A stretch of DNA of 6,377 nucleotides, taken from NCBI GenBank assembly GCA_002401055.1, contig NVRZ01000196.1, forward strand, positions 1 through 6,377. The letters run 5' to 3'. Of this stretch, positions 6,336-6,377 are shown piece after piece (the first letter of the stretch is position 1; each line of letters opens with the position of its first letter). The stretch is from Bacteroidota bacterium. GTDB lineage: Bacteria > Bacteroidota > Bacteroidia > NORP154. A program made the translations under genes and the position numbers. The notes below the pieces were generated by a model. The model worked only from the letters and a program-made list of their open reading frames with translations. It did not search any database and was not told the origin of the DNA.

Positions 6336-6377
6336 TCTATTACTGCAATATAAAGCATTTCAGCTATATCATTCTTT

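Overview
The window looks like a Bacteroidota chromosome or metagenomic contig. Two large secreted proteins each pair a Sec signal peptide with a C-terminal type A sorting domain of the type IX secretion system (T9SS), which is restricted to this phylum. Recognisable Shine-Dalgarno sites are sparse, and the best promoter candidate fits the Bacteroidota TTG-N19-TAnnTTTG pattern rather than -35/-10.

Layout, all genes on the + strand. (1) 2-595: the 3' part of a gene for an alpha-helical protein with a C-terminal carboxypeptidase-regulatory-like beta-sandwich, followed by an intrinsic terminator (633-660). (2) 661-1051: a gene-free stretch holding one copy of a degenerate repeat (about 673-767), a deeply nested palindrome (762-880) capped by a UUCG hairpin, and a leader hairpin (1005-1033). 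(3) 1052-4240: a 1062-residue T9SS cargo with a beta-sandwich-like N-terminus, a DUF7948-like segment and exactly seven SBBP-type propeller repeats. (4) 4241-4372: a short spacer with an inverted repeat, a candidate promoter and a ribosome binding site. (5) 4373-5986: a 537-residue T9SS cargo built from seven repeats of about 52 residues, also a likely propeller. (6) 5987-6377: gene-free and rich in hairpins, direct repeats and a 9-bp inverted repeat, with a second, inverted copy of the repeat seen in region 2.

The two cargo genes probably encode cell-surface or released seven-bladed propellers that reach the outside by Sec and then T9SS. Their ligands are unknown, and no secretion machinery lies in the window. 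The most unusual signal is outside the genes: the two gene-free flanks carry collinear matching blocks in opposite orientation, so the propeller pair is bracketed by degenerate inverted repeats. This, with the attC-like fold at 787-855, raises the possibility of a cassette or a dispersed palindromic repeat family. It is a hypothesis built from short matches read by eye.
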